A stretch of 46,249 nt of DNA from JAABVY01 sp964496505 (GTDB taxonomy: Bacteria; Zixibacteria; MSB-5A5; JAABVY01), in the NCBI GenBank assembly GCA_964496505.1, contig CAZBZV010000032.1, positions 1 through 46,249 of the forward strand. The letters are read 5' to 3'. The notes beneath the pieces are model-generated. The model saw only the letters and a program-made list of their open reading frames with translations. It ran no database searches and was not told where the DNA came from. Positions 1 to 7,727 of the stretch are shown here, piece after piece; the stretch's first letter is position 1; the number at the start of each line of letters is the position of its first letter. The position numbers and the translations under genes are program-made.

Positions 1-398
1 TCCTTTTTGGCCAGTTTGTCGAAGGTGCCGTCCTCTTTCATCCTCTCCAGGTCTTTGAGACGCTTGATATTGTTCTTAATGGTCTGGAAATTGGTGAGCA
101 TTCCGCCCAGCCAGCGCTCGGTAACATAAAACTGTCCGCTGCGCATGGCCTCTTCATAGATGACATCCTGGGCCTGCTTCTTGGTACCCACGAATAAAAT
201 TGAATGGCCGCGGGAAATAATCTCATTGACCTTATGACAGGCCATCTCCATCGAGAGCATGGTCTTCTTCAAGTCGATGATATAGATGCCGCTTTTGGCG
301 GAAAAAATAAAGCGTTTCATCTTGGGATTCCAGCGCTGAGTCTGGTGTCCAAAATGCACGCCTGCTTCGAGAAGGTCCTTGATAGTCACATCAAGCAT
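1..398 (-). CDS. rpsB: 30S ribosomal protein S2, N-terminal part (cut by window edge)
   Basis: Small-subunit ribosomal protein S2, which binds the 30S head/body junction. The first 132 residues are visible and the reading frame is open at base 1, so about 100 or more C-terminal residues are missing compared with the usual 230-260. Family sequence is plain: VHFGHQTQRWNPKM near the N terminus, then GTKKQAQD and RWLGGMLTN. The ATG at 398 follows AAAGGAGATCTAC, a strong ribosome binding site. It is third in the rplM-rpsI-rpsB order and is separated from rpsI by 112 bases that fold into a structured leader, which suggests separate control of S2. Confidence 0.97.
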   Translation of the reverse strand, partial: MLDVTIKDLLEAGVHFGHQTQRWNPKMKRFIFSAKSGIYIIDLKKTMLSMEMACHKVNEIISRGHSILFVGTKKQAQDVIYEEAMRSGQFYVTERWLGGMLTNFQTIKNNIKRLKDLERMKEDGTFDKLAKK

Positions 399-430
399 GT
401 AGATCTCCTTTGGTTAATTCCTCCAACCGC

Positions 431-475
431 GTCATCCCTCGGGGGACATCCTGTTTCGGATGACCGCCCCCGAAG
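431..475 (-). promoter_or_regulatory. Structured leader RNA upstream of rpsB (possible S2 autoregulatory element)
   Basis: Read as minus-strand RNA, CTTCGGGGG (475-467) pairs with CCCCCGAGG (445-437). Inside that loop CATCC (462-458) pairs with GGATG (451-447). The same GTCATCC (464-458) can instead pair with a second copy, GGATGAC (437-431), giving a pseudoknot or a mutually exclusive fold. No U-run follows, so this is not a simple terminator. It ends about 33 bases before the rpsB start codon. Ribosomal protein S2 controls its own leader in some bacteria; that this element does so is inference. Confidence 0.5.
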
Positions 476-510
476 TCAGCGATTGTGCGTAATAGTTTAA
501 TTGAAAAATT

Positions 511-903
511 TTATCTCTTGGAATACTGGAAGCGCTTACGTGCTTTCACCATTCCGTATTTCTTTCTCTCGACTTCACGGGGATCGCGTGTCAGAAGCCC
601 GGCTTCTTTCAGAGGCTGACGAAGCGTGTTATCATATTTCGTCAATGCTCTTGCCAGCGCCAGGCGCATTGCGCCCGCCTGCCCGCTGATTCCTCCGCCC
701 CTGGTGCGGCAGAAAACATCGAACTTACCCTCGGTCTCGGTGACCTTGTAGGCCTCGTAGATATGGTCGATCAACATCTGACGATTGCGAATATAATCAC
801 GCAACTCGCGCCCGTTGACATTCCACTTGCCGCTGCCAGGTTTCAGCCTGACTGTAGCTACTGCCGTTTTGCGACGCCCGGTAGCTATGATCTGCTCTTC
901 CAT
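511..903 (-). CDS. rpsI: 30S ribosomal protein S9
   Basis: Ribosomal protein S9, whose C-terminal tail reaches the P-site tRNA in the small subunit. The 130-residue length matches the family. Characteristic segments are GRRKTAVATVRL at the N terminus, GGGISGQAGAMRLALARAL in the middle, and the ending KARKRFQYSKR with the invariant terminal SKR. The ATG at 903 follows AAAGGATAAT. It lies 24 bases after rplM in the very common rplM-rpsI pair, so the two are almost certainly co-transcribed. Confidence 0.98.
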   Translation of the reverse strand: MEEQIIATGRRKTAVATVRLKPGSGKWNVNGRELRDYIRNRQMLIDHIYEAYKVTETEGKFDVFCRTRGGGISGQAGAMRLALARALTKYDNTLRQPLKEAGLLTRDPREVERKKYGMVKARKRFQYSKR

Positions 904-927
904 ATTATCCTTTCAAATCCAGATTGA

Positions 928-1356
928 TTACAATTCCAATGGCTCGGGTTTTTGAGCCTGATGCGGATGCCCGGGGCCGCGGTAAACAAACAGCTTCTTC
1001 ATCATCTTGCGACCCAGACGATTTTTCGGAACCATGCCCTTCACAGCCGAACGGATGATATCTTCCGGCTTGGAGAGCATCATCTGCTCGAAGGTCTTCG
1101 ATCTCAAACCGCCGGGATAACCGGTGTGACGGAAATAGCGTTTCTGGAACATCTTCTTTCCGGTTATGACCACTTTGCCCGCGTTTACCACAATAACATA
1201 ATCTCCGGCATCCATATGAGGTGTATATTGCGGCTTGTTCTTGCCCATCAATATACGGGCGATTCGACCGGCCTGGCGCCCAAGCACCTTACCCTCGACA
1301 TCCACAACGTACCATGTCTTGTTAAGATCTGAAAGCTTTGGTATATACGTTTTCAT
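928..1356 (-). CDS. rplM: 50S ribosomal protein L13
   Basis: Large-subunit ribosomal protein L13, an early assembly protein. The 142-residue length is standard. Family segments include WYVVDVEGKVLGRQAGRIA, a GDYVIVVNAGKVVITGKK core and the MVPKNRLGRKMMKKLFVYRG block with the GPGHPHQAQKPEPLEL end. The ATG at 1356 follows AGAGGAGTTTT. It is the first gene of the ribosomal set, and a vegetative-type promoter lies 36-63 bases upstream. Confidence 0.98.
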   Translation of the reverse strand: MKTYIPKLSDLNKTWYVVDVEGKVLGRQAGRIARILMGKNKPQYTPHMDAGDYVIVVNAGKVVITGKKMFQKRYFRHTGYPGGLRSKTFEQMMLSKPEDIIRSAVKGMVPKNRLGRKMMKKLFVYRGPGHPHQAQKPEPLEL

Positions 1357-1391
1357 AAAACTCCTCTAATCCCGGAAATAATTAAACGCAA

Positions 1392-1419
1392 AATTTACAT
1401 TATAATCAGAAAATGTCAA
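1392..1419 (-). promoter_or_regulatory. Probable sigma-70-type promoter of rplM-rpsI-rpsB
   Basis: On the minus strand TTGACA (1419-1414) is followed after 16 bases by TAAATT (1397-1392). The -10 match is 4 of 6, but a TATAAT lies just inside the spacer and may add strength. The predicted RNA start is about 30 bases before the L13 start codon, so no long L13 leader is present. Confidence 0.6.
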
Positions 1420-1671
1420 GCACTAATACGCCCATATTTTTGATAATTTTGCCCTGAAAAGGTTCCCCTCAATTAATACCGGCCAACAACTTATGCTGTT
1501 GATGTGTTCCTTTTTTTGAACAGTATTATGATTTTATTCGGAATTTTCCTTCAATGTGTTGGAATAATCCAATAAAAAATGGCCTTTTGCCCATTCAACC
1601 TTCCCGATTCCGGCTGTCTGCAATCACATGTCCTGAGACGATTTGACAATATCTAAACAAACTGTTTCAAA
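1420..1671. other. Non-coding spacer upstream of the lipoprotein gene
   Basis: Together with its flanking promoters, this AT-rich stretch fills 1357-1737 between the divergent rplM and lipoprotein genes. It contains a short inverted repeat TTGGA-ATAA-TCCAA (1559-1572) and AAACA-AAC-TGTTT (1655-1667), the latter just upstream of the candidate sigma-54 site. A TTGACA at 1643-1648 has no acceptable -10 partner. I see no open frame or RNA gene. Confidence 0.5.
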
Positions 1672-1688
1672 TTGGTTCAGGAATTGCT
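1672..1688 (+). promoter_or_regulatory. Candidate sigma-54 (-24/-12) promoter
   Basis: TTGGTTCAGGAATTGCT has GG and GC exactly 10 bases apart, as in the sigma-54 consensus YTGGCACG-N4-TTGCW, and matches TGG, the C, TTGC and W. It departs at C, A and G of the -24 block. The lipoprotein start codon is 49 bases further on, so the leader would be about 40 bases. No activator gene or clear upstream activator site is in the window. Confidence 0.4.
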
Positions 1689-1737
1689 CTAATTAAGTGC
1701 GATTTAGGGAATCTTTGAATAACAGAGAGGAGATTTT

Positions 1738-2310
1738 ATGAGAAGTCGCAGTCAGGGGTATTTACTGTTAGCAACATCTATCTTAATAATATTTGGATTT
1801 TTTCTTTTTACAGGCTGTTCTGAATTGCCGAATAAGCCTGAATCCACCGGGGATTTTTCTATAGCAGAGTTTGAGAAAATTTTCACAAATCCTAATCCGC
1901 CTATATTACCGGACAATATCGCTGTCAGCAAGCTGGTTATTACAAAGATCGGGGCTACGATTCCAATCGATATAGAGCCCGATAAGGAAGCGTATTTTGT
2001 TGTACCAAAGAACTCGATAGACTCAAAGACTCAGATATCTATATCGGTGCAAAGAATCAACGTGCCGGGCAGAACTGTGCTGCAGTTTACTTTCGGACCA
2101 CGTGGTACGGAGTTTTCGCCCGAGGCCCATCTTATCCTCAATAAGGATCTTTTCAATGACGAGGACATGGAACGGGTGGAATGGTATTATTTTAATCCAC
2201 AAGCTTTCAGCTTTGAGCTGGAGGCGGTTTCCCCGGTCATAGACGGCAAAGTGGATATCCCCGTTTCACATTTCTCTAAATACTTTGGTTTATCCCAGGG
2301 AGGCCAATAG
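1738..2310 (+). CDS. Putative lipoprotein of unknown function
   Basis: A 190-residue protein with a lipoprotein signal peptide: positively charged start, a hydrophobic segment around residues 9-25 and lipobox FTGC, so the mature protein should begin at Cys27 and be membrane-anchored outside the inner membrane. The rest is predicted beta-rich. The segments FGPRGTEFSPEAHLILN and WYYFNP followed by a closing VSHFSKYFGL resemble ZU5-like surface domains; that resemblance is a weak recognition. The start is supported by GAGAGGAG seven bases upstream. It is the only plus-strand gene in the first 25 kb, with its own candidate sigma-54 promoter and terminator. Confidence 0.75.
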   Translation: MRSRSQGYLLLATSILIIFGFFLFTGCSELPNKPESTGDFSIAEFEKIFTNPNPPILPDNIAVSKLVITKIGATIPIDIEPDKEAYFVVPKNSIDSKTQISISVQRINVPGRTVLQFTFGPRGTEFSPEAHLILNKDLFNDEDMERVEWYYFNPQAFSFELEAVSPVIDGKVDIPVSHFSKYFGLSQGGQ

Positions 2311-2342
2311 AACGGAAAAGACCTCTTCCACATATAAATTCT

Positions 2343-2400
2343 AACCCTCTGCACAGCCCTGCTCTTAGTATAGCAAAACCCGTTCGCCCGAGCGGGTTTT
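2343..2400 (+). repeat. Terminator cassette, copy A
   Basis: About 58 bases closely matching 2713-2771. The shared part is CTGCACA(G/A)CCCT(G/A)CTCT followed by an AG-rich stretch and the CCCGTTCG stem. Similarity extends roughly 30 bases 5' of the terminator hairpin itself, which convergent terminator evolution would not explain. Confidence 0.7.
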
Positions 2401-2409
2401 ATTTTTTTT
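2379..2409 (+). terminator. Rho-independent terminator after the lipoprotein gene
   Basis: Stem CCCGTTCG (2379-2386) with CGAGCGGG (2389-2396), one G-U pair, followed by TTTTATTTTTTTT. It lies 69 bases after the stop codon. The opposite strand has only a short T-run (TTTT at 2378-2375), so it mainly terminates rightward transcription. Confidence 0.85.
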
Positions 2410-2712
2410 CGGCAGGTAAGGGTGTGATCAATAATTGAACACATACTATTATGACAGGGATTCATTCCAATAGATATGGGATTTCAGCCATAAAAAAGAG
2501 CATTAATGAAGGTGTTCAATAGGTGCGCAGAAAGAGATACCTCAACAAGCCCATGATTATCATGCATTTATAAAATTTTGCACAAATGTTTTGGAATGGA
2601 ACACAAGTTGCACAAATAAACACCAGAAGCAAACAATGAGGCAGAATGATTGAAGATGAAAACGAGGTGACTACATTAAACAGGCAACCTGCTCTTTATA
2701 AGATATAGCCCA
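2410..2712. other. Non-coding stretch between two terminator cassettes
   Basis: No convincing gene. It holds the inverted pair ATTGAACAC (2434-2442) and GTGTTCAAT (2512-2520), and a direct repeat TTGCACAAAT at 2578-2587 and 2608-2617 with exactly 30 bases between starts, close to three helical turns. These could be regulator sites or remnants of a small transcribed element. Confidence 0.4.
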
Positions 2713-2771
2713 AACCCCTGCACAACCCTACTCTAAGCACAGTAAAAAACCCGTTCGCCCGAACGGGTTTT
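2713..2771 (+). repeat. Terminator cassette, copy B
   Basis: Second copy of the element at 2343-2400, in the same orientation, including the roughly 30-base lead-in to the hairpin. Differences from copy A are scattered transitions plus small indels, and the hairpin keeps pairing. Confidence 0.7.
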
Positions 2772-2775
2772 TTTA
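2744..2775 (-). terminator. Bidirectional terminator at the end of the ATP synthase operon
   Basis: Perfect stem CCCGTTCG (2750-2757) with CGAACGGG (2760-2767), flanked by A6 on the left and T8 on the right, so it works on either strand. It begins five bases after the atpC stop codon and should end the atp transcript. Confidence 0.9.
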
Positions 2776-2779
2776 TATT

Positions 2780-3193
2780 CTATCTGCCCATCTGCTTAAC
2801 CTGTTTAACCAGACGTATCCTGTTTTTCGCCCTGATTAAGGCGTTATGTGCCCGGGGCAGATCGATATCACCTGAATCCATGTTCAGCCTTTTCTCTGCG
2901 CGGTTCAAAGCGCTTTCAGCCCTGGAAAGATCGATCTCCTCGACAAACTCCACCGCATCCGCGAGAATAGTGGCGGTGTTGTTGGAGACCTCCAGAAAGC
3001 CCTGTGAAATAGCGGCTATTTTCTCTTTCTTGTGAACATCGCGAATCTCGATCTTGCCTGTCACCAGAGATGTTATCAGGGGAGCATGATTAGAAAGTAT
3101 GCCGAGATAACCGTCGATCCCGGGGGCCACCAGAGACTCGACATCATCCTCATACAACACTCTTTCAGGTGATACTATCGACAGCTTAAACAT
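2780..3193 (-). CDS. atpC: ATP synthase F1 subunit epsilon
   Basis: Epsilon subunit of the F1 central stalk, coupling rotation and inhibiting ATP hydrolysis. At 137 residues it has both parts of the family: an N-terminal beta sandwich with SPERVLYEDDVESLVAPG, the GYLGILSNHAPLIT motif and SQGFLEVSNN, and a C-terminal helical hairpin from about residue 88 with the Ala/Arg-rich SRAESALNRAEKRL. It begins three bases after atpD and is the last gene of the operon, followed by a strong terminator. Confidence 0.97.
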   Translation of the reverse strand: MFKLSIVSPERVLYEDDVESLVAPGIDGYLGILSNHAPLITSLVTGKIEIRDVHKKEKIAAISQGFLEVSNNTATILADAVEFVEEIDLSRAESALNRAEKRLNMDSGDIDLPRAHNALIRAKNRIRLVKQVKQMGR

Positions 3194-3196
3194 AGG

Positions 3197-4609
3197 CTAA
3201 TCTTTCTTCATTTCCTCGGCTTTTTCACGAGCCTCGTCAATGTTTCCAACCATATAGAAGGCCTGCTCGGGCATATCATCACCCTTGCCTTCCACCAATT
3301 CCTTGAAGCTGGCAATGGTCTCGCTCAGCGGTACATACCTGCCGGGAATACCGGTAAACTGCTCGGCCACGAAGAACGGCTGGGAAAGGAATCGCTGGAT
3401 TTTTCTGGCCCGAGACACAGTTAGCTTATCCTCTTCGGAGAGTTCATCGATACCCAGAATGGCAATAATATCCTGAAGGTCCTTATATCTCTGGAGAATC
3501 ATCTGCACGTCACGAGCGACCTTATAATGCTCATCGCCCACAACCTTCGGATCCAGAATCCTGGAGGTGGAGTCGAGCGGATCGACCGCCGGGTAGATAC
3601 CGAGCTCGGCAATCTGACGGGAAAGCACCGTGGTAGCGTCGAGATGCGCAAAGGTCGTGGCCGGAGCGGGGTCGGTCAAGTCGTCCGCGGGAACATATAT
3701 CGCCTGCACCGAAGTAATCGAACCGGCTTTGGTGGAGGTAATTCGTTCCTGCAAAGCGCCCATTTCATTCGCGAGCGTGGGCTGATAACCCACCGCCGAA
3801 GGCATACGTCCCAAAAGCGCGGACACCTCGGAACCGGCCTGCACGAAACGGAAGATGTTATCAATAAACAAGAGCACATCCTGATGCATCTCATCACGGA
3901 AGTACTCGGCCATGGTAAGGCCGGAAAGTCCCACTCTAAGACGGGCGCCCGGGGGCTGATTCATCTGGCCGAAGACCATGCAGGTCTTGTCGATAACACC
4001 TGACTCGGTCATCTCCAGCCAGAGGTCGTTACCTTCACGGGTTCTTTCACCCACACCGCAGAATACCGAATAACCGGCGTGCTCGGAAGCGATACTGCGG
4101 ATCAGCTCCATAATAATAACGGTCTTCCCAACACCTGCGCCGCCGAACAGCCCAACTTTGCCGCCCTTGGCGTAAGGCTCGAGAAGATCGATCACCTTGA
4201 TACCGGTCTCGAAAATCGAGGTCTCGATATCCTGATCGGTGAATGACGGAGGCGGGTGATGGATCGGCCTGGTCTCGGTGCCTTCCGAAACAGGCCCTTT
4301 CTCATCAATAGGATGACCTTCCAGGTCAAATACTCTTCCAAGCACCTGCTCGCCCACCGGAACGGCAATCGGTTCGCCGGTATCGACAGCCTTCATGCCT
4401 CGCACCAGACCATCTGTAGATGCCATAGAAATACATCTAACCATGTTGTCGCCGATATGCAAGGCGGCCTCCACAGTCAGATTGATCTCTTTTTCTTTAT
4501 CTACGATCTTGATCGCATTAAGAATATTAGGTAATTTATCGGAATCAAACTGGCAATCAACAGTTGCCCCGATAACCTGTAGCACTTTACCAACATTCTC
4601 TTCTGCCAT
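3197..4609 (-). CDS. atpD: ATP synthase F1 subunit beta (catalytic)
   Basis: Catalytic beta subunit of F1, 470 residues as usual. The P-loop GGAGVGKT is at residues 156-163. GVGERTREGNDL supplies the catalytic-glutamate region, LFIDNIFRF is the Walker B strand and ALLGRMPSAVGYQPTLA is the family signature. The ATG at 4609 follows AAAGGAATTGCA. A 94-base gap separates it from atpG, the longest in the operon, and holds a small hairpin (4663-4681). Confidence 0.99.
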   Translation of the reverse strand: MAEENVGKVLQVIGATVDCQFDSDKLPNILNAIKIVDKEKEINLTVEAALHIGDNMVRCISMASTDGLVRGMKAVDTGEPIAVPVGEQVLGRVFDLEGHPIDEKGPVSEGTETRPIHHPPPSFTDQDIETSIFETGIKVIDLLEPYAKGGKVGLFGGAGVGKTVIIMELIRSIASEHAGYSVFCGVGERTREGNDLWLEMTESGVIDKTCMVFGQMNQPPGARLRVGLSGLTMAEYFRDEMHQDVLLFIDNIFRFVQAGSEVSALLGRMPSAVGYQPTLANEMGALQERITSTKAGSITSVQAIYVPADDLTDPAPATTFAHLDATTVLSRQIAELGIYPAVDPLDSTSRILDPKVVGDEHYKVARDVQMILQRYKDLQDIIAILGIDELSEEDKLTVSRARKIQRFLSQPFFVAEQFTGIPGRYVPLSETIASFKELVEGKGDDMPEQAFYMVGNIDEAREKAEEMKKD

Positions 4610-4662
4610 TGCAATTCCTTTATTAATTATTGTTTTTTTTCAGACTCAAATCTATATGCAAA

Positions 4663-4681
4663 GCACCCGTGCAAGGGTTGC
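4663..4681 (-). other. Small hairpin in the atpG-atpD spacer
   Basis: On the minus strand GCAACCC pairs with GGGTGC around a TTGCAC loop, with one bulged A. No T-run follows, so it is not a terminator. It could influence mRNA processing between atpG and atpD; that is speculative. Confidence 0.35.
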
Positions 4682-4703
4682 GTTTTAACTTTACAAAACC
4701 GTG

Positions 4704-5579
4704 CTACTTATTGAGCGCTTCAGCGCCGGAAACGATCTCCAGCAATTCATTGGTAATGCTGGCCTGGCGGGCCTTGTTGCGCTGCAGGGTCAAATGATCG
4801 ATCATCTCCCCCGCATTCTTTGTGGCCGAACCCATAGCCAGCATACGAGTGCCATGCTCGGAAGCTATTGCATCGGCAATAGCCATCTGCACCAGCACCA
4901 GCGCATAGCTGGGTAAAAGCTGCTTGAAAATAGTCTCAGGATCGGGCTCGAAAATATATTCTCCGGCCGAAGATGACTCTTCCCCTTCGGCCTCCGCCTC
5001 GAACTCGGCCTTAATCGGCAGAAACTGCATTTCCGTTATCTGGAAATTGGCCGTAGATAAAAAAGCGGTATATATAAATACAATTCGATCTACATCGCCC
5101 GAGATAAACGATTCCGAGAGATAATTGGTTATCTCGCGCACCTTGCCGATATCGACCTTGCCGTCAAAATCCTGGTATCTGTTTAAGATTTTATAATCGC
5201 GGCGCTTATAGAGATTGATCGCCTTCTTGCCGACAAGAACGAGGCCGACATCCAGATCGGAATGATCCGCAACCCACTGATTAGCGCGCCTGAAGATATT
5301 GCTGTTATACGAACCGCACAGGCCCCTATCGGAGGACACCACCACCAGCGCGACCTTGTTGCCTTCCCTCTGCTCGAAATAAGGATGCTCCACCGAACCT
5401 GATGCTTCGGAAAGATGAGCCAGCATCTCCTGCATCTTCCTGGCATAGGGACGAAACGATTCGATTTGCTGCTGTGCTTTTCTGAGCCTTGCGGCAGCGA
5501 CCATCTCCATAGTCTTGGTTATCTGCTTGGTAGATTCAACAGCACGGATTCGTTTTCTGATATCTCTCAGTGACTGCAT
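4704..5579 (-). CDS. atpG: ATP synthase F1 subunit gamma
   Basis: Gamma subunit, the rotating coiled-coil shaft of F1; 291 residues. The N-terminal helix SLRDIRKRIRAVESTKQITKTMEMVAA and the C-terminal helix with MLAMGSATKNAGEMIDHLTLQRNKARQASIT are both diagnostic. The central SSDRGLCGSYN segment is also conserved. It starts three bases after atpA, so translation of the two is probably coupled. Confidence 0.98.
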   Translation of the reverse strand: MQSLRDIRKRIRAVESTKQITKTMEMVAAARLRKAQQQIESFRPYARKMQEMLAHLSEASGSVEHPYFEQREGNKVALVVVSSDRGLCGSYNSNIFRRANQWVADHSDLDVGLVLVGKKAINLYKRRDYKILNRYQDFDGKVDIGKVREITNYLSESFISGDVDRIVFIYTAFLSTANFQITEMQFLPIKAEFEAEAEGEESSSAGEYIFEPDPETIFKQLLPSYALVLVQMAIADAIASEHGTRMLAMGSATKNAGEMIDHLTLQRNKARQASITNELLEIVSGAEALNK

Positions 5580-5582
5580 TAG

Positions 5583-7112
5583 CTATCCTTTTGATAATCC
5601 CTTTTCGGTCATGAATTTCTGCTTGAAGGCCTCTGTGCCGGCCTTAAGCTGTTTTTCATTTTCCTCGGAGATAACCTTCTCCTGGGCAATCTTATGACCT
5701 ACATCGGGGTAATCCGATTCCATAAATTTCAGGTATTCCTCTTCGAAAGTCCTCACCATATCAGTTGGAATTTCATCCATATATCCCTGACCGCCGGCCC
5801 AGATTATCATAACCTGCTTTTCCATCGACATGGGCTCGTACTGATTCTGCTTCAGAATCTCGACCATCTTTTCACCGCGGGTCAACTGCCTCAGAGTGGC
5901 TTTATCGAGGTCCGAACCGAACTGCGCGAAAGCGGCCAGCTCACGATACTGAGCCAGATCCAGACGCAGTCTTCCGGCGACCTTCTTCATCGCCTTGGTC
6001 TGAGCGTTACCGCCTACACGGGATACCGATATACCTACGTTAATAGCGGGACGGATACCGGAGTAGAACAGCTCGCCCTCGAGGAATATCTGGCCGTCTG
6101 TAATCGAAATAACGTTGGTCGGGATGTACGCGGACACGTCACCCGCCTGGGTTTCGATAACAGGCAGAGCCGTCAATGATCCTCCGCCCAGATCATCACT
6201 CAATTTCGCGGCGCGTTCCAGAAGACGTGAATGCAGATAGAACACGTCGCCCGGATAAGCCTCACGTCCCGGAGGACGTCTCAGAAGCAGCGAGAGCTGA
6301 CGATAAGCGTTGGCATGCTTGGAAAGATCGTCGTAAACCACCAGCGCATGGCGCTTGGTGTGCATGAATTCCTCGCCCATGGCACATCCGGAATAGGGAG
6401 CCAGATACTGCAGCGGGGCGGGGTCGGTGGCAGGCGCGGAAATAACGGTCGTGTATTCCATAGCGCCGTGCTTTTCCAGTGTATCCACGATCTGCGCAAC
6501 GGTAGAGGACTTCTGACCGACAGCGACATAGATACAGAAAACATCGGAATTTTTCTGATTTATAATCGTATCGATAGCCACAGCGGTCTTACCGGTCTGG
6601 CGGTCGCCAATGATCAGCTCACGCTGTCCTCTTCCGATCGGAATCATCGAGTCGATAGCTTTCAAACCGGTCTGTACCGGCTCTTTCACCGGTTGTCTCT
6701 GAACCACGTTGGGGGGCACGACTTCTGTCGGACGATACTTATCGGTCACAATCGGCCCCTTGCCGTCAACCGGCTGACCGAGCGCATTTATGACGCGGCC
6801 TACCAGGGCGTCACCGACCGGAACCGAGGCGATTCTGCCGGTACGTTTAACCGTATCGCCCTCTTTAATATCCGTATCTGAACCGAAGATAGCCACACCG
6901 ACATTATCCTCCTCGAGGTTCAGGATCAGTCCCATAATATCGCCGGGGAACATTAGAAGCTCCGACATCATAGCATCTTCCAGCCCCCAAACACGAGCGA
7001 TACCGTCGCCAATCTGGAGGATCGTTCCCACCGACTCCATCTTTAGACTGGTTTCGTATTTGGAGATCTCCTGTTTGATTATGGAGCTTACTTCTTCTGG
7101 TTTTAATCCCAT
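5583..7112 (-). CDS. atpA: ATP synthase F1 subunit alpha
   Basis: Non-catalytic nucleotide-binding alpha subunit, 509 residues. The P-loop GDRQTGKT is at residues 169-176, as in E. coli, and the signature region PGREAYPGDVFYLHSRLLERAAKL follows. N-terminal residues 1-25 form the helix that contacts delta at the top of F1. It has a 66-base spacer to atpH. Nothing unusual is seen. Confidence 0.99.
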   Translation of the reverse strand: MGLKPEEVSSIIKQEISKYETSLKMESVGTILQIGDGIARVWGLEDAMMSELLMFPGDIMGLILNLEEDNVGVAIFGSDTDIKEGDTVKRTGRIASVPVGDALVGRVINALGQPVDGKGPIVTDKYRPTEVVPPNVVQRQPVKEPVQTGLKAIDSMIPIGRGQRELIIGDRQTGKTAVAIDTIINQKNSDVFCIYVAVGQKSSTVAQIVDTLEKHGAMEYTTVISAPATDPAPLQYLAPYSGCAMGEEFMHTKRHALVVYDDLSKHANAYRQLSLLLRRPPGREAYPGDVFYLHSRLLERAAKLSDDLGGGSLTALPVIETQAGDVSAYIPTNVISITDGQIFLEGELFYSGIRPAINVGISVSRVGGNAQTKAMKKVAGRLRLDLAQYRELAAFAQFGSDLDKATLRQLTRGEKMVEILKQNQYEPMSMEKQVMIIWAGGQGYMDEIPTDMVRTFEEEYLKFMESDYPDVGHKIAQEKVISEENEKQLKAGTEAFKQKFMTEKGLSKG

Positions 7113-7178
7113 ATTAATCTCCGTCTATATCAAGAAAAATCGTTTTCAAAAAAGCTTTATATCAAAACGCCGATAATA

Positions 7179-7727
7179 TCAATGCACTTTCAGGTCCAAA
7201 AGCCTGTCTCGCAGAATACTTAGATCGTGCCGGATCGATTTATCTATGATCTGGCTGCCGAGATAGACAATCATCCCGCCCAGAATCTGCGGCTTGACAG
7301 CCTTCGACATCAGAATTTTCTTGCCGGTTTTCATTTCCAGCTTCTCCTGCAGGGCTTTGGCCTCTTTCTCGGTCAGTTCAATAGCCGTTTCCACACGAGT
7401 CTTGAGGAAACCCTGGCTGTCCAGAACCAGATCATTGAAGGCTTCTGCTATTTCGACCAGGAACTGGCTCCTGCGTTTCGCTATGATAATTTCCAGGAAC
7501 CTTCCCACCGGCTTTGAGACCCGTTTCGCGAAGACAGACTTCACGACCTCTTCCTTATCCTGATCCCTGATCTGCGGGGCCGCCAGAAAATTCAATAGCG
7601 TTTTGTCCTGCCTGCAAACTTCAGCGATCGACCGCATCTCATCGGCGATCGTATCGATCATATTTTTTTCCTGCGCCAGCTCAAACAGGCCGACGGCATA
7701 TCTTTTCGCAACTTCTGAAGAAATCAC
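7179..7727 (-). CDS. atpH: ATP synthase F1 subunit delta
   Basis: Delta subunit joining F1 to the peripheral stalk, 182 residues. It has the N-terminal six-helix domain beginning VAKRYAVGLFELA, with FLAAPQI in the middle and a C-terminal GGMIVYLGSQIIDKSIRHDLSILRDRL end, matching the GG-x-D-S-x-R-x-L-L family signature. Its start overlaps the atpF stop by one base at 7727, which implies coupled translation. Confidence 0.96.
   Translation of the reverse strand: MISSEVAKRYAVGLFELAQEKNMIDTIADEMRSIAEVCRQDKTLLNFLAAPQIRDQDKEEVVKSVFAKRVSKPVGRFLEIIIAKRRSQFLVEIAEAFNDLVLDSQGFLKTRVETAIELTEKEAKALQEKLEMKTGKKILMSKAVKPQILGGMIVYLGSQIIDKSIRHDLSILRDRLLDLKVH

Noticed and set aside
1643..1670. TTGACA at 1643 as a sigma-70 promoter
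   Set aside because: The hexamers at 16 or 17 bases downstream (TTTCAA, TTCAAA) are poor; the sigma-54-like site nearby fits better.
2410..2712. Gap considered for a tRNA, a CRISPR leader or an insertion-sequence remnant
   Set aside because: No cloverleaf, no repeat-spacer pattern and no transposase fragment; only short repeats.
3527..4003. 158-residue plus-strand open frame inside atpD
   Set aside because: Antisense shadow of a strongly conserved gene; no ribosome binding site and no recognisable domain.
6231..6881. 216-residue plus-strand open frame inside atpA
   Set aside because: Antisense shadow of atpA; composition follows the codons of the opposite strand.
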